DNA of 7,766 nucleotides from DATKMS01 sp041497995. GTDB taxonomy: Bacteria > Desulfobacterota > Binatia > HRBIN30. Shown in pieces: positions 1-5,940 of the stretch. Position 1 is the stretch's first letter, and every line of letters starts with the position of its first letter. Where the stretch lies: the NCBI GenBank assembly GCA_041497995.1, contig JBGQHM010000319.1, forward strand, positions 1 through 7,766, read 5' to 3'. A program made the position numbers and the translations under genes. Under the pieces are notes generated by a model that worked only from the letters and a program-made list of their open reading frames with translations, ran no database searches and was not told the origin of the DNA.

Positions 1-510
1 ACCGAGGAGATGCTCCGCAAGGCGTGCGCGGTGCGGCCCGCGGACGTGTGCATCGTTCCTGAGAAGCGTGCAGAGCTGACCACGGAAGGCGGGCTCGACG
101 CCGCCGGCCAATTGGAGACGCTCGGCCGTGTCGTTTCCGGGCTGCGCAGCGCCGGCATCTGCGTCAGCCTGTTCATCGACCCCGAGGCTCGCCAGATCGA
201 AGCGGCGCGGCGACTTCAAGCCGACGCGATCGAGATCCATACTGGCGCGTACGCTAATGCGCCAACCGCAGAGGCCCGCGCAGCCGAGATGCGCCGCATT
301 GAAGAGACGGCGCGGATCGCGCACGCGGCTGGGCTCATTGTCAATGCGGGTCATGGACTAACACTGGCCAACGTCGAGCCGATTGCCGCGATCCCGGTCA
401 TGAACGAGCTGAACATCGGGCACAGCATCGTTGCCGACGCGATCTTCGTGGGGATGGAAGAAGCAGTGCGACGCATGAAGGCATGCATGCTCGCTGCGCG
501 CAGCCGCTGA
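1..510 (+). CDS. pdxJ: Pyridoxine 5'-phosphate synthase PdxJ, 3' part (5' end outside window)
   Basis: PdxJ condenses 1-deoxy-D-xylulose 5-phosphate with 3-amino-2-oxopropyl phosphate to pyridoxine 5'-phosphate, the last ring-forming step of DXP-dependent vitamin B6 synthesis in the cytosol. The reading frame is open from base 1, so the ATG at 10 is internal. 169 residues are visible; compared with the usual ~240, about 70 N-terminal residues are missing. Family blocks are intact in the visible order: VPEKRAELTTEGGLD (19-33), SLFIDP (56-61), EIHTGAYA (78-85), NAGHGLT (115-121) and ELNIGHSIVADAIFVGM (136-152), with the conserved Glu/His residues of the phosphate and active-site loops. The frame ends TGA at 508-510. 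In many proteobacteria pdxJ is followed by acpS and then the nnr/yjeF gene; here nnr follows directly with no acpS. Identification is secure. Confidence 0.97.
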   Translation, partial: TEEMLRKACAVRPADVCIVPEKRAELTTEGGLDAAGQLETLGRVVSGLRSAGICVSLFIDPEARQIEAARRLQADAIEIHTGAYANAPTAEARAAEMRRIEETARIAHAAGLIVNAGHGLTLANVEPIAAIPVMNELNIGHSIVADAIFVGMEEAVRRMKACMLAARSR

Positions 511-523
511 ACATCCCGATCAT

Positions 524-529
524 GAGGAG
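524..529 (+). promoter_or_regulatory. Displaced Shine-Dalgarno sequence of nnr
   Basis: GAGGAG lies 13 nt after the pdxJ stop. It is a near-ideal ribosome binding site, 5 nt before an ATGAT copy at 535-539, while the true nnr start (also ATGAT) is now at 587. The sequence between looks inserted (see the repeat at 540-586). As it stands the site faces an out-of-frame ATG at 535 that opens a 75-codon frame running into nnr (535-762). That frame shows no protein-like character. Confidence 0.6.
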
Positions 530-539
530 ATGCGATGAT

Positions 540-586
540 GGTGGCGCAGGCGTCCTCGCCTGCGCTCCTTGTAGGGTGGGTCGGGC
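540..586 (+). repeat. REP-like palindromic element flanked by ATGAT direct repeats
   Basis: A 47-bp segment is bounded by ATGAT at 535-539 and ATGAT at 587-591; the second copy is the nnr start codon. It contains a perfect 9-bp hairpin: arm GCGCAGGCG at 544-552, loop TCCT, arm CGCCTGCGC at 557-565. The tetranucleotide GTGG sits at the foot (541-544), and a second tetranucleotide GTAG at 571-574 is followed by GGTGGGTCGGGC. A GTGG/GTAG foot beside a GC-rich hairpin is typical of REP elements mobilised by RAYT (TnpA-REP) transposases. The 3' half resembles a truncated second unit. Assignment as an inserted REP-like element rests on the direct repeats and the restored gene start if it is removed; copies elsewhere in the genome cannot be seen from here. 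Confidence 0.6.
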
Positions 587-2131
587 ATGATTCTCGTCAC
601 CGCCGCCGACATGCGTCGCCTCGACGCGCTCACCATCGAGCGCTACGGCACACCCGGCCACGTCCTCATGGAACGCGCCGGCGCGGGGGCGACGGACGTG
701 CTGCTGGCGCAGTTTCCCCACGTTCGCCGCCGACGTGTCGTCATCGTCGCCGGCAAAGGTAACAACGGCGGCGACGGCTTCGTCATCGCGCGGCTGTTGC
801 GCAAGAAGGGTGTTCGGGCCGAGGTGGTGCTGCTCGGCAAGCGCCTAGATGTGAAAGGCGACGCTGCGCGGATGCTAGCGTCGCTGCGGCGGGCGCGTGT
901 CCCGCTCAGCGAGGCAACGTCGGCTAGCGACGTCGCCAAGCTCGTGGCCGCGTTCAAGGATGCAGTCCTACTCGTCGATGCGGTCTTTGGAACTGGATTG
1001 AATGCGCCGGTGCAGGGACTGCACGCCGACGTGCTGCACTTGATGAACGCCTGTGGCATACCGATCTTCGCGGTAGACATTCCCTCGGGGCTCGACGCCG
1101 ACCGCGGTACACCACTCGGTGTGGCCATCCAAGCCGAAGCGACGGCAACGTTCGGGTTCGTGAAGATCGGTCAGGTCATCTATCCCGGCCTTGAGCATGT
1201 GGGCGCGTTGGCCGTGGTCGACATTGGCATCGCCCCCGAAGCGGTGACCGAGGTCCAGCCAAGAACGCGGCTGCTCGATCCCGCCGAAGTCAGGCCGCTC
1301 GTACCAGTGCGGGCGCCCGAGTCGCACAAGGGAACGTGTGGCCACGTACTGATCTTCGCCGGTTCGCGCGGCCACACGGGCGCGGCGCGTTTGGCGGCGC
1401 ACGCCGCGTGTCGCACGGGTGCGGGCTTGACGACGCTGGCTGGCCCGGCATCGTTGAACTCGATCCTTGCGTCAGGAGTACCGGAAGCGATGACCGCGCT
1501 ACTCGACGACGTCGATGGCTTGATGCGCTTCGACGAAGCGTGGGTGCGTGCGCTGTTGGAAGGCAAGACCGCCGTCATCGTCGGCCCCGGCCTCGGCACG
1601 CACGACGACGTGGCGAAGCTTGTCCGCTTCCTGCTGAGCGAAGTGGCGTTGCCGATGGTCGTCGACGCGGACGCACTGACGTGCATCGCGCGCGATCGCA
1701 CGATGTTGGCGAGCGCACGAGCGCACGCGATCCTCACGCCGCATCCTGGCGAGATGGCGCGTCTGCTAGCTAGCGATACGGCGTCGGTGCAAGCCGATCG
1801 CGTGACCATCGCGCGCACGTTTGCGGCCGAGCACCGGTGCGTACTGGTGCTCAAGGGCGCACGCAGCGTGCTCGCAGCACCGGACGGGTCCGTGTGGATC
1901 AATCCGACCGGTAACCCCGGCATGGCCTCGGGTGGCATGGGCGACGCGCTGTCGGGAATCCTTGGTGCGCTTCTCGCGCAAGGGTTGTCGCCGGCGGAGG
2001 CGGCCTGTCTCGGCGTGTACCTGCACGGCGACGTGGCCGACCACGTGGCAGCAACACGCGGGCAGATCGGGTTGCTGGCGTCCGATATCGTCGAAGCCGT
2101 ACCAGGAGGGCTTGCGCGGCTTGCTGTGTAG
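587..2131 (+). CDS. nnr: Bifunctional NAD(P)H-hydrate epimerase / ADP-dependent NAD(P)H-hydrate dehydratase
   Basis: This enzyme repairs hydrated NADH and NADPH (NAD(P)HX). The N-terminal YjeF_N half interconverts R and S epimers, and the C-terminal ribokinase-like half dehydrates S-NAD(P)HX using ADP. The 514 residues match the usual fused form (about 500). Epimerase half: ADMRRLDALTIERYGTP (7-23), GKGNNGGDGFVIAR (57-70), VDAVFGTGL (130-138) and VDIPSGLDADRG (163-174). Dehydratase half: SHKGTCGHVLIFAGS (246-260), GPGLGTHD (333-340), DADALT (360-365), TPHPGEMARLL (384-394), LKGARSVLA (422-430) and the nucleotide-binding NPTGNPGMASGGMGDALSG (439-457). No key motif is broken. The start at 587 aligns with the family N-terminus, but its near upstream has only a G-rich GGGTGGG at 574-580 instead of a proper ribosome binding site, because the REP-like element intervenes. 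It lies 76 nt after pdxJ and probably shares its transcript. Confidence 0.97.
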   Translation: MILVTAADMRRLDALTIERYGTPGHVLMERAGAGATDVLLAQFPHVRRRRVVIVAGKGNNGGDGFVIARLLRKKGVRAEVVLLGKRLDVKGDAARMLASLRRARVPLSEATSASDVAKLVAAFKDAVLLVDAVFGTGLNAPVQGLHADVLHLMNACGIPIFAVDIPSGLDADRGTPLGVAIQAEATATFGFVKIGQVIYPGLEHVGALAVVDIGIAPEAVTEVQPRTRLLDPAEVRPLVPVRAPESHKGTCGHVLIFAGSRGHTGAARLAAHAACRTGAGLTTLAGPASLNSILASGVPEAMTALLDDVDGLMRFDEAWVRALLEGKTAVIVGPGLGTHDDVAKLVRFLLSEVALPMVVDADALTCIARDRTMLASARAHAILTPHPGEMARLLASDTASVQADRVTIARTFAAEHRCVLVLKGARSVLAAPDGSVWINPTGNPGMASGGMGDALSGILGALLAQGLSPAEAACLGVYLHGDVADHVAATRGQIGLLASDIVEAVPGGLARLAV

Positions 2132-2202
2132 ACGATAAGAACGCGGTGGCACAGTCGACCGAGCGCCTGAGAGGCGTTCCACAACTGCGGAGGACTCGTA
2201 CG

Positions 2203-2532
2203 ATGAAGTATCTGGTGATCGGATCAGAGGGACCTGGGTTTTCCTCACCCGAGGAAGCTGCGCAAGTGCTTGAGACGTTGGTGCTACCAAGCTTTGCCGC
2301 GCTTCTCGCGCTCGAGTCGAAAGGAAAGATTCTGGCGGGTGGGCTCCCCGTCGGCGAACGCACTTTCGTGTTCATCGTGGACGCGCCTTCGCATGAGGAA
2401 TTGGATCGTCTCCTGCGCGACCTCCCTATGTGGGGAACGCTCGAGTGGGATGTGACGCCCCTGCAAACATTCCGCGCGCGCGCCGCGCAAGAACGCGGGG
2501 CGCTGAAGCAGATCAAGCAGAAGAAGCGGTAG
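2203..2532 (+). CDS. Small muconolactone delta-isomerase-like / dimeric alpha-beta barrel protein
   Basis: The 109-residue protein begins MKYLVIGSEGPGFSSPEEAA and has a middle LPSFAALLALESKGKILAGG, a strand FVFIVDA and the ending LRDLPMWGTLEWDVTPLQTF (residues ~75-94). The order beta-strand, helix, GG-containing turn, FVF..DAPSHEELD, LPxW...(D/E)VTPL follows the muconolactone isomerase (MIase) and YCII-like ferredoxin-fold families. In MIase the 'LPLFPYMDIEVTPL' block is equivalent. A Lys/Arg-rich tail (KQIKQKKR) follows the domain. There are no other aromatic-degradation genes here, so a true muconolactone isomerase role is unsupported; the substrate is unknown. The start at 2203 is chosen for GGAGGA at 2189-2194, 8 nt upstream, and the family-like MKYL opening; an in-frame ATG at 2146 would add 19 unrelated residues and has no ribosome binding site. 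It lies 71 nt after nnr. Confidence 0.75.
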   Translation: MKYLVIGSEGPGFSSPEEAAQVLETLVLPSFAALLALESKGKILAGGLPVGERTFVFIVDAPSHEELDRLLRDLPMWGTLEWDVTPLQTFRARAAQERGALKQIKQKKR

Positions 2533-2543
2533 AATCCGCGGGC

Positions 2544-2576
2544 AGCGCAGGTTGGAGCCCGATGTCAACCTGCGCT
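2544..2576. repeat. Perfect 11-bp inverted repeat before the sulfotransferase RBS
   Basis: Arm AGCGCAGGTTG at 2544-2554 and arm CAACCTGCGCT at 2566-2576 are exact reverse complements around an 11-nt loop. There is no T-run, so it is not a standard intrinsic terminator. It ends 2 nt before the GAGGAG ribosome binding site (2579-2584) of the next gene. The GCGCAGG/CCTGCGC arm tips are shared with the REP-like hairpin at 544-565. It may be another dispersed palindrome, or a transcript structure affecting translation of the next gene. Confidence 0.6.
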
Positions 2577-2589
2577 CCGAGGAGATCAG

Positions 2590-3207
2590 ATGACGTTGCG
2601 CGTGGTAGGAGCGGGTCTGGGCCGGACCGGCACGATGTCGCTGAAAGTCGCGCTCGAGCGGCTGCTGGGCGCGCCGTGCTACCACATGATCGAGGTGTTC
2701 GCGCATCCCGAGCATTTGCCCGCATGGCACGGAGCCGCGCGCGGCATCATGCCCGACTGGCGCATGCTGTTGGCCGGGTATGGCGCAGCAGTCGACTGGC
2801 CCGCCGCGGCCTTCTGGCCCGAGCTGAGTGCAGCCTTTCCCGATGCAGTGGTGCTGCTCTCCGTGCGCGACCCGCAGTCGTGGTGGCAGAGCGCCAGCCA
2901 GACGATCTTCCCGGGGATCGAGAAGCAATCGGGAACTGACTGGCACGCCATGATCGAGGAACTGTTCGCCGAACGGTTCACCCGCGCACTCGATGATCCG
3001 GCGGCAGCGATGGCCGCCTTCGAACGGCACAACGCGCGGGTTCGTGAGAGTGTTCCCGCACGCCGCCTGGTCGAGTGGCGGGCAGGCGACGGCTGGGAGC
3101 CCCTGTGTGTCGCCCTCGACGTGCCTATCCCCAACGAGCCCTTCCCGCACACCAACACCAGCGAGGAGTGGCGCGCGCGGCACGGCAGTGACGTCGCCGG
3201 CGCGTGA
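2590..3207 (+). CDS. Sulfotransferase family protein (Sulfotransferase_4-like)
   Basis: The 205-residue P-loop protein would transfer a sulfuryl group from PAPS to an unknown acceptor. The N-terminal GLGRTGTMSL (9-18) is the phosphosulfate-binding loop, in the GxGRTGTxSL form typical of the Sulfotransferase_4 family. AAVDWPAAAFWPEL (66-79) and VLLSVRDPQSWWQS (88-101) follow; the latter contains the conserved Arg/Ser region expected at the 3'-phosphate site. The C-terminal GWEPLCVALDVPIPNEPFPHTNT (in 168-190) is also typical. Length matches the family (about 200-220). No signal peptide or membrane segment is seen, so it is probably cytosolic. The start is supported by GAGGAG at 2579-2584, 5 nt upstream. 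It lies 57 nt after the MIase-like gene, with a hairpin in the gap, so it could be the last gene of the same unit. Some databases mislabel such proteins as NAD-dependent epimerases; the P-loop argues against that here. Confidence 0.88.
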   Translation: MTLRVVGAGLGRTGTMSLKVALERLLGAPCYHMIEVFAHPEHLPAWHGAARGIMPDWRMLLAGYGAAVDWPAAAFWPELSAAFPDAVVLLSVRDPQSWWQSASQTIFPGIEKQSGTDWHAMIEELFAERFTRALDDPAAAMAAFERHNARVRESVPARRLVEWRAGDGWEPLCVALDVPIPNEPFPHTNTSEEWRARHGSDVAGA

Positions 3208-3221
3208 GACGACGCACCCGT

Positions 3222-3240
3222 CCGCCGACCTATTCGGCGG
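3222..3240. terminator. Hairpin at convergent gene junction, possible bidirectional terminator
   Basis: CCGCCGA (3222-3228), loop CCTAT and TCGGCGG (3234-3240) form a perfect 7-bp stem. It lies 14 nt past the sulfotransferase stop and overlaps the VOC stop codon (3230-3232, minus strand). The position between convergent genes suits a shared terminator, but neither side has a T-run, so function is uncertain. Confidence 0.35.
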
Positions 3241-3589
3241 CGTGACAGACTGCTTCGATGTTGTTGCCGTCCGGGTCGACGACGAAGGCGCCGTAGTAGT
3301 TCGGATGGTACTGCGGTCGCAGCCCCGGGGCGCCGTTGTCGCGGCCGCCGGCAGCGATGGCTGCGTGATAGAACGCATCAACCGTGCTCCGGTTCGAGCT
3401 GGCGAAGGCGACGTGAATCGGCTTGCCGTCACCCTGGGCAATCCAGAAGTCGGGCTTGCCGGCGGCACCGAGTCCGCCGACCGCACCGAACTCCATGATC
3501 ACCGAGTAACCCAGCGGACCGAGGGCGCGCTCGAAGAAGACTTTGCTTTTCCCGTAGTCCGATACGTGCAGCGTGACGTGGTCAATCAT
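3230..3589 (-). CDS. VOC superfamily protein (glyoxalase/dioxygenase fold)
   Basis: The 119-residue protein has the paired beta-alpha-beta-beta-beta modules of the vicinal oxygen chelate fold. It starts MIDHVTLHVSDYGKSKVFFE and ends with the hallmark YHPNYYGAFVVDPDGNNIEA (94-113). Putative metal ligands of the fold are present: His4 on the first strand, His59 in GKPIHVAF and Glu112 in NNIEAVCH. It therefore probably binds a divalent metal. This YHPxYYGAFVxDPDGxNIEAVCH subfamily is widespread and mostly uncharacterised, so lyase, isomerase, dioxygenase or resistance activity cannot be chosen. The start at 3589 is preferred over the in-frame ATG at 3637 because AAGGAGG precedes it by 8 nt on the minus strand and the family begins here. 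It follows the histidine kinase on the same strand after 70 nt, with a GC hairpin between, so it may be co-transcribed or separate. Confidence 0.88.
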   Translation of the reverse strand: MIDHVTLHVSDYGKSKVFFERALGPLGYSVIMEFGAVGGLGAAGKPDFWIAQGDGKPIHVAFASSNRSTVDAFYHAAIAAGGRDNGAPGLRPQYHPNYYGAFVVDPDGNNIEAVCHAAE

Positions 3590-3617
3590 TGCGAGCCTCC
3601 TTGCTCCAGAAGTCATC

Positions 3618-3635
3618 GACGCGCCGGCGCGCGTC
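3618..3635. repeat. GC-rich hairpin between histidine kinase and VOC gene
   Basis: GACGCGC (3618-3624), loop CGGC and GCGCGTC (3629-3635) form a 7-bp perfect stem 24 nt after the kinase stop on the minus strand. No T-run follows, so a terminator is possible but not shown; it could separate or attenuate expression of the VOC gene. Confidence 0.35.
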
Positions 3636-3659
3636 ATTCACTCGACCTACAAAATTCCC

Positions 3660-5084
3660 TCAAACGCCTTCGGGCGCGAGGGGTAGGAGAACACTGAACA
3701 GGCATCCCTCGCCCGGCTCGCTCCGCACAGAGACGTGACCGTGATGCGCGTCGACGATCGCCTTTGCGATTGGCAGACCCAAGCCGAGACCGCCCGAATC
3801 GCGCGCGCGCGAGGCGTCCGCGCGGTACAGCCGGTCGAAAACGTGAACCTGATCGTCCTGCGAGAGACCCGGGCCAGCGTCTTGCACTGAGAGTAAGGCG
3901 TGGCCGTCTTCCTGACGTGTCCTCACGATCACCTCTGACCCGGCGGGCCCGTAGCGCAGCCCATTGTCGAGCAGGTTGTCCACGACTTGACGGAGGCGGT
4001 GCGCATCACCGATGACCGGTACCGGCTGGGCATCGAGACGGACCTGCACTCCCTTCTCCTGGCTGCGGGCCGCGTGCGCCGTGACGGCGTCGTGCGCAAT
4101 ATCGGAGAGGTCGCAAGGACAAACGTCGAGCGCGAACTGGTTGGCGTCGACGCGTGACAGCGTCAGCAAGTCGTCCACCAGGCGTGAGAGCCGCTCTGCT
4201 TCGGTGAGCGATATCGTCAGCGCGTCCCGGTACTCGTCTGCGGAACGCGGTCGCCGTAGCGCGACCTCGACCGTTCCACGCAGATTTGCCAACGGTGACC
4301 GCAGCTCGTGCGATGCATCCGCCACGAAACGGCGCTGGGCGACAAACGCGGCTTCGAGCCGCGCCAGCATGTCGTTGAGCACGCGTGCCACTTCGCGCAG
4401 CTCGACATCAGGGTAGACCTCGGGGATGCGCGCTTGCAGATTCGTCCCACCGATCGTGCGCGCTGCAGTCGCGATTTGCTCCAGCGGTCTGGTCAAGCGA
4501 CGGGCCAACCGGCTTGCACCGAATGCCGCGGCGATGCCGCCGATGACGAGGGCCAGTACGAGGGCTCCCAGTAACGAATCGAGAGAACGGTGCAGCGGGC
4601 GCGTAGGGATCGCAACCACGGCGACCAGCGGCGCACCGGCTGCGTCACGCAGCGGGTAGTAGATGCCGTGATACGGTTCATGGTTGCGCCGCATGTCGGC
4701 AAACACGACCTCACCTCTCAGCGCCCGTGTTTCCCGCTCGGCGTCCGTTTCCAGGACCGGACCGACCGCCAGGTTGGCTGTTTGCGTGCGGACGTGATGA
4801 TTCTCGTCCTTGATTTGCGCGAACTTTTCGTATCCCAGCCCGAAGGGCGCAGTTAGAACGGGAATCTCTTCATGCACGTGCACTTCACCGCCCGGCTCGT
4901 CGATGGCGCCCGCAACTTCTATGCGGGCGATGCTCAGCAAGGCGCTGTCGAAGTTTGACAGCAAGGCCTCGCGCACGCGCAGATAGATCGCGAGGCTCGC
5001 CGCCGCGAGGACGCCGACGGCGAGCACGGTCATGCTTGCCGTCAAGCGGCGGCGAAAGGTGGAGGATCGCTGGTTGCTGGCCAT
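3660..5084 (-). CDS. Membrane sensor histidine kinase of a two-component system
   Basis: The 474-residue inner-membrane kinase senses an external signal and phosphorylates the response regulator encoded just upstream. Layout: short cytoplasmic N-terminus; TM1 about 13-35; extracytoplasmic sensor about 36-166; TM2 about 168-190; HAMP about 188-247; HisKA with phospho-acceptor His259 in SHELRSP; HATPase_c from about 355. ATP-binding boxes are intact: N box VVDNLLDN (367-374), G1 DAGPGL (402-407), F box VFDRLYR (415-421) and G2 GGLGLGLPIA (431-440). The sensor has His-containing patches at 69-73 (HVHEE), 94-98 (ENHHV region) and 135-139 (HEPYH), which may hint at metal or acid sensing, but no named sensor domain is recognised. 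Overall style is the CusS/TctE/QseC-like EnvZ-OmpR class. The ATG at 5084 has a weak GGAA 5 nt upstream, with its start 24 nt after the regulator stop, so translation is probably coupled through one operon. Confidence 0.96.
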   Translation of the reverse strand: MASNQRSSTFRRRLTASMTVLAVGVLAAASLAIYLRVREALLSNFDSALLSIARIEVAGAIDEPGGEVHVHEEIPVLTAPFGLGYEKFAQIKDENHHVRTQTANLAVGPVLETDAERETRALRGEVVFADMRRNHEPYHGIYYPLRDAAGAPLVAVVAIPTRPLHRSLDSLLGALVLALVIGGIAAAFGASRLARRLTRPLEQIATAARTIGGTNLQARIPEVYPDVELREVARVLNDMLARLEAAFVAQRRFVADASHELRSPLANLRGTVEVALRRPRSADEYRDALTISLTEAERLSRLVDDLLTLSRVDANQFALDVCPCDLSDIAHDAVTAHAARSQEKGVQVRLDAQPVPVIGDAHRLRQVVDNLLDNGLRYGPAGSEVIVRTRQEDGHALLSVQDAGPGLSQDDQVHVFDRLYRADASRARDSGGLGLGLPIAKAIVDAHHGHVSVRSEPGEGCLFSVLLPLAPEGV

Positions 5085-5108
5085 TCGAGTTCCGCTGCCG
5101 CCCCGACT

Positions 5109-5834
5109 CTACCCTTTTCGCGAAGGAGAGTGGGTATCGGGTTGCGGCTCATCGTTACCTTCATCGGCGCTTGCCTCGAAGATGTAGCCGCCTCCGCGTA
5201 CCGTTCTGATCAAGTCCGGCTTGCGGCCGAGCTTGTTGCGCAGGTAGCGGACGTAGACGTCGACGACGTTCGAATCAGGTACGGCGTGGCTGTCCCAGAC
5301 GTGCTCCCACAGGCTCGTGCGAGTGACCACCTTGCCGGCATGGCGCACGAGGTACTCGAGCAGCTGATATTCACGCATGCTGAGCGCAATGACCTGACCG
5401 CAGCGCGTCACCTGCCGTCGGTCGATGTCGACGACGAGGTCACCCAAACGCAGCTGCGTGAGTGCTGGCATCGCCTGTCCCCGCCGCAGTAAAGCGCGTA
5501 CACGCGCCAGGAGTTCCGCAAACGCGAACGGCTTGACCAGGTAGTCATCACCACCGCGCTCGAGACCGTGCACTCGATCCGCGACATCATCGCGCGCCGT
5601 CAGGAAGAGGATGGGGGTCTTCAGCCCGGTTGTGCGCCAGCGCTGACAGAGCGAAAAGCCGTCGCCACCCGGCAGCATGACGTCAAGCACGATGGCATCG
5701 TAGTCGTATAGCCGTACCGCCTCGTCAGCGCTCCCGGCGTCCGCGGCGATATCGACCGCGAATCCTTCCTCTGAAAGCCCCCGCCGGAGAAACGCGGCCG
5801 TGGGCTTTTCGTCTTCCACGATCAGCAACTTCAC
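5109..5834 (-). CDS. OmpR/PhoB-family response regulator (CusR/QseB-like)
   Basis: The 241-residue DNA-binding regulator is the partner of the adjacent kinase. The receiver domain (about 2-112) has acidic Glu8-Asp9, phospho-acceptor Asp51 in IVLDVMLPGGDGF, Thr79 in LFLTARD and Lys101 in DYLVKPFAFAEL. The winged-helix Trans_reg_C domain (about 126-220) shows LSMREYQLLEYLVRHAGKVVTR (in 151-172), the recognition segment SNVVDVYVRYLRNKLG (188-203) and the final wing TVRGGGYIFE (211-220). A 21-residue acidic/polar tail follows. The start is GTG at 5834, giving the family opening (M)KLLIVEDE; an in-frame ATG at 5885 would add 17 atypical residues encoded inside the operator array. Ribosome binding is weak (AGAAG at about 5840-5844). 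The gene is first in the operon with the kinase and is divergent from the exported-protein gene. Confidence 0.96.
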   Translation of the reverse strand: MKLLIVEDEKPTAAFLRRGLSEEGFAVDIAADAGSADEAVRLYDYDAIVLDVMLPGGDGFSLCQRWRTTGLKTPILFLTARDDVADRVHGLERGGDDYLVKPFAFAELLARVRALLRRGQAMPALTQLRLGDLVVDIDRRQVTRCGQVIALSMREYQLLEYLVRHAGKVVTRTSLWEHVWDSHAVPDSNVVDVYVRYLRNKLGRKPDLIRTVRGGGYIFEASADEGNDEPQPDTHSPSRKG

Positions 5835-5841
5835 GCACGCT

Positions 5842-5847
5842 TCTATA
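5842..5847 (-). promoter_or_regulatory. Putative -10 element for the two-component operon
   Basis: Read on the minus strand this is TATAGA, 4 of 6 to TATAAT, separated by exactly 12 bp from the nearest YTCTCA half-site (5860-5865). No good -35 is seen, as expected for a promoter activated by an OmpR-type factor. It ends only 7 nt before the GTG start, so the message would be leaderless or nearly so. Confidence 0.4.
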
Positions 5848-5859
5848 GCGCATCTCGGA

Positions 5860-5906
5860 TGAGAAGAAGATGAGAACATTCTCACCGGACTCTCACGCTC
5901 CTCTCA
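5860..5906. promoter_or_regulatory. Five half-site, 11-bp phased operator array between divergent genes
   Basis: Half-sites are TGAGAA at 5860-5865 and 5871-5876, then TTCTCA at 5879-5884, CTCTCA at 5890-5895 and CTCTCA at 5901-5906. As YTCTCA, two copies point to the regulator gene and three to the exported-protein gene. Within each orientation the period is exactly 11 bp (6-bp site, 5-bp spacer), and the two inner sites form a perfect palindrome around CA (5871-5884). OmpR-family regulators bind tandem half-sites about one helical turn apart, and PhoP-type boxes typically end about 12 bp before the -10. Both features hold here on both sides. The adjacent response regulator is the obvious candidate binder; this is inference from architecture. 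Confidence 0.7.
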
Positions 5907-5918
5907 TAGGGCCACGAT

Positions 5919-5924
5919 TAGGAT
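5919..5924 (+). promoter_or_regulatory. Putative -10 element for the exported-protein gene
   Basis: TAGGAT matches 4 of 6 to TATAAT and starts exactly 12 bp after the last CTCTCA half-site (5901-5906), mirroring the other side. Transcription would begin near 5931, giving an untranslated leader of roughly 40 nt. The AT-rich GAATAT at 5937-5942 is an alternative but lacks the spacing to the array. Confidence 0.4.
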
Positions 5925-5940
5925 CGGGCGGGAACAGAAT

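Noticed and set aside
535..762. 75-codon frame directly behind the strong GAGGAG site
   Set aside because: Its translation is Arg/His-rich and read through the palindrome and the start of nnr in another frame. The ribosome binding site is better explained as the displaced nnr site, though ribosomes may still start here.
1180..2184. Long antisense open frame (334 codons, minus strand) opposite nnr
   Set aside because: It lies opposite a well-conserved gene, has a low-complexity Ser/Ala/Arg/Pro composition, no ribosome binding site and no recognisable motif; a high-GC shadow frame.
2132..2202. Terminator after nnr (CGCCT-GAG-AGGCG stem near 2165-2177)
   Set aside because: Only a 5-bp stem with no T-run; too weak to call.
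2284..3486. 400-codon minus-strand open frame across the MIase-like, sulfotransferase and VOC genes
   Set aside because: It overlaps three genes with clear family motifs and its translation shows only biased Arg/Gly/Pro composition; a shadow frame.
2993..3697. 234-codon plus-strand open frame over the sulfotransferase end and VOC gene
   Set aside because: Out of frame with the sulfotransferase and antisense to the VOC gene; no family features.
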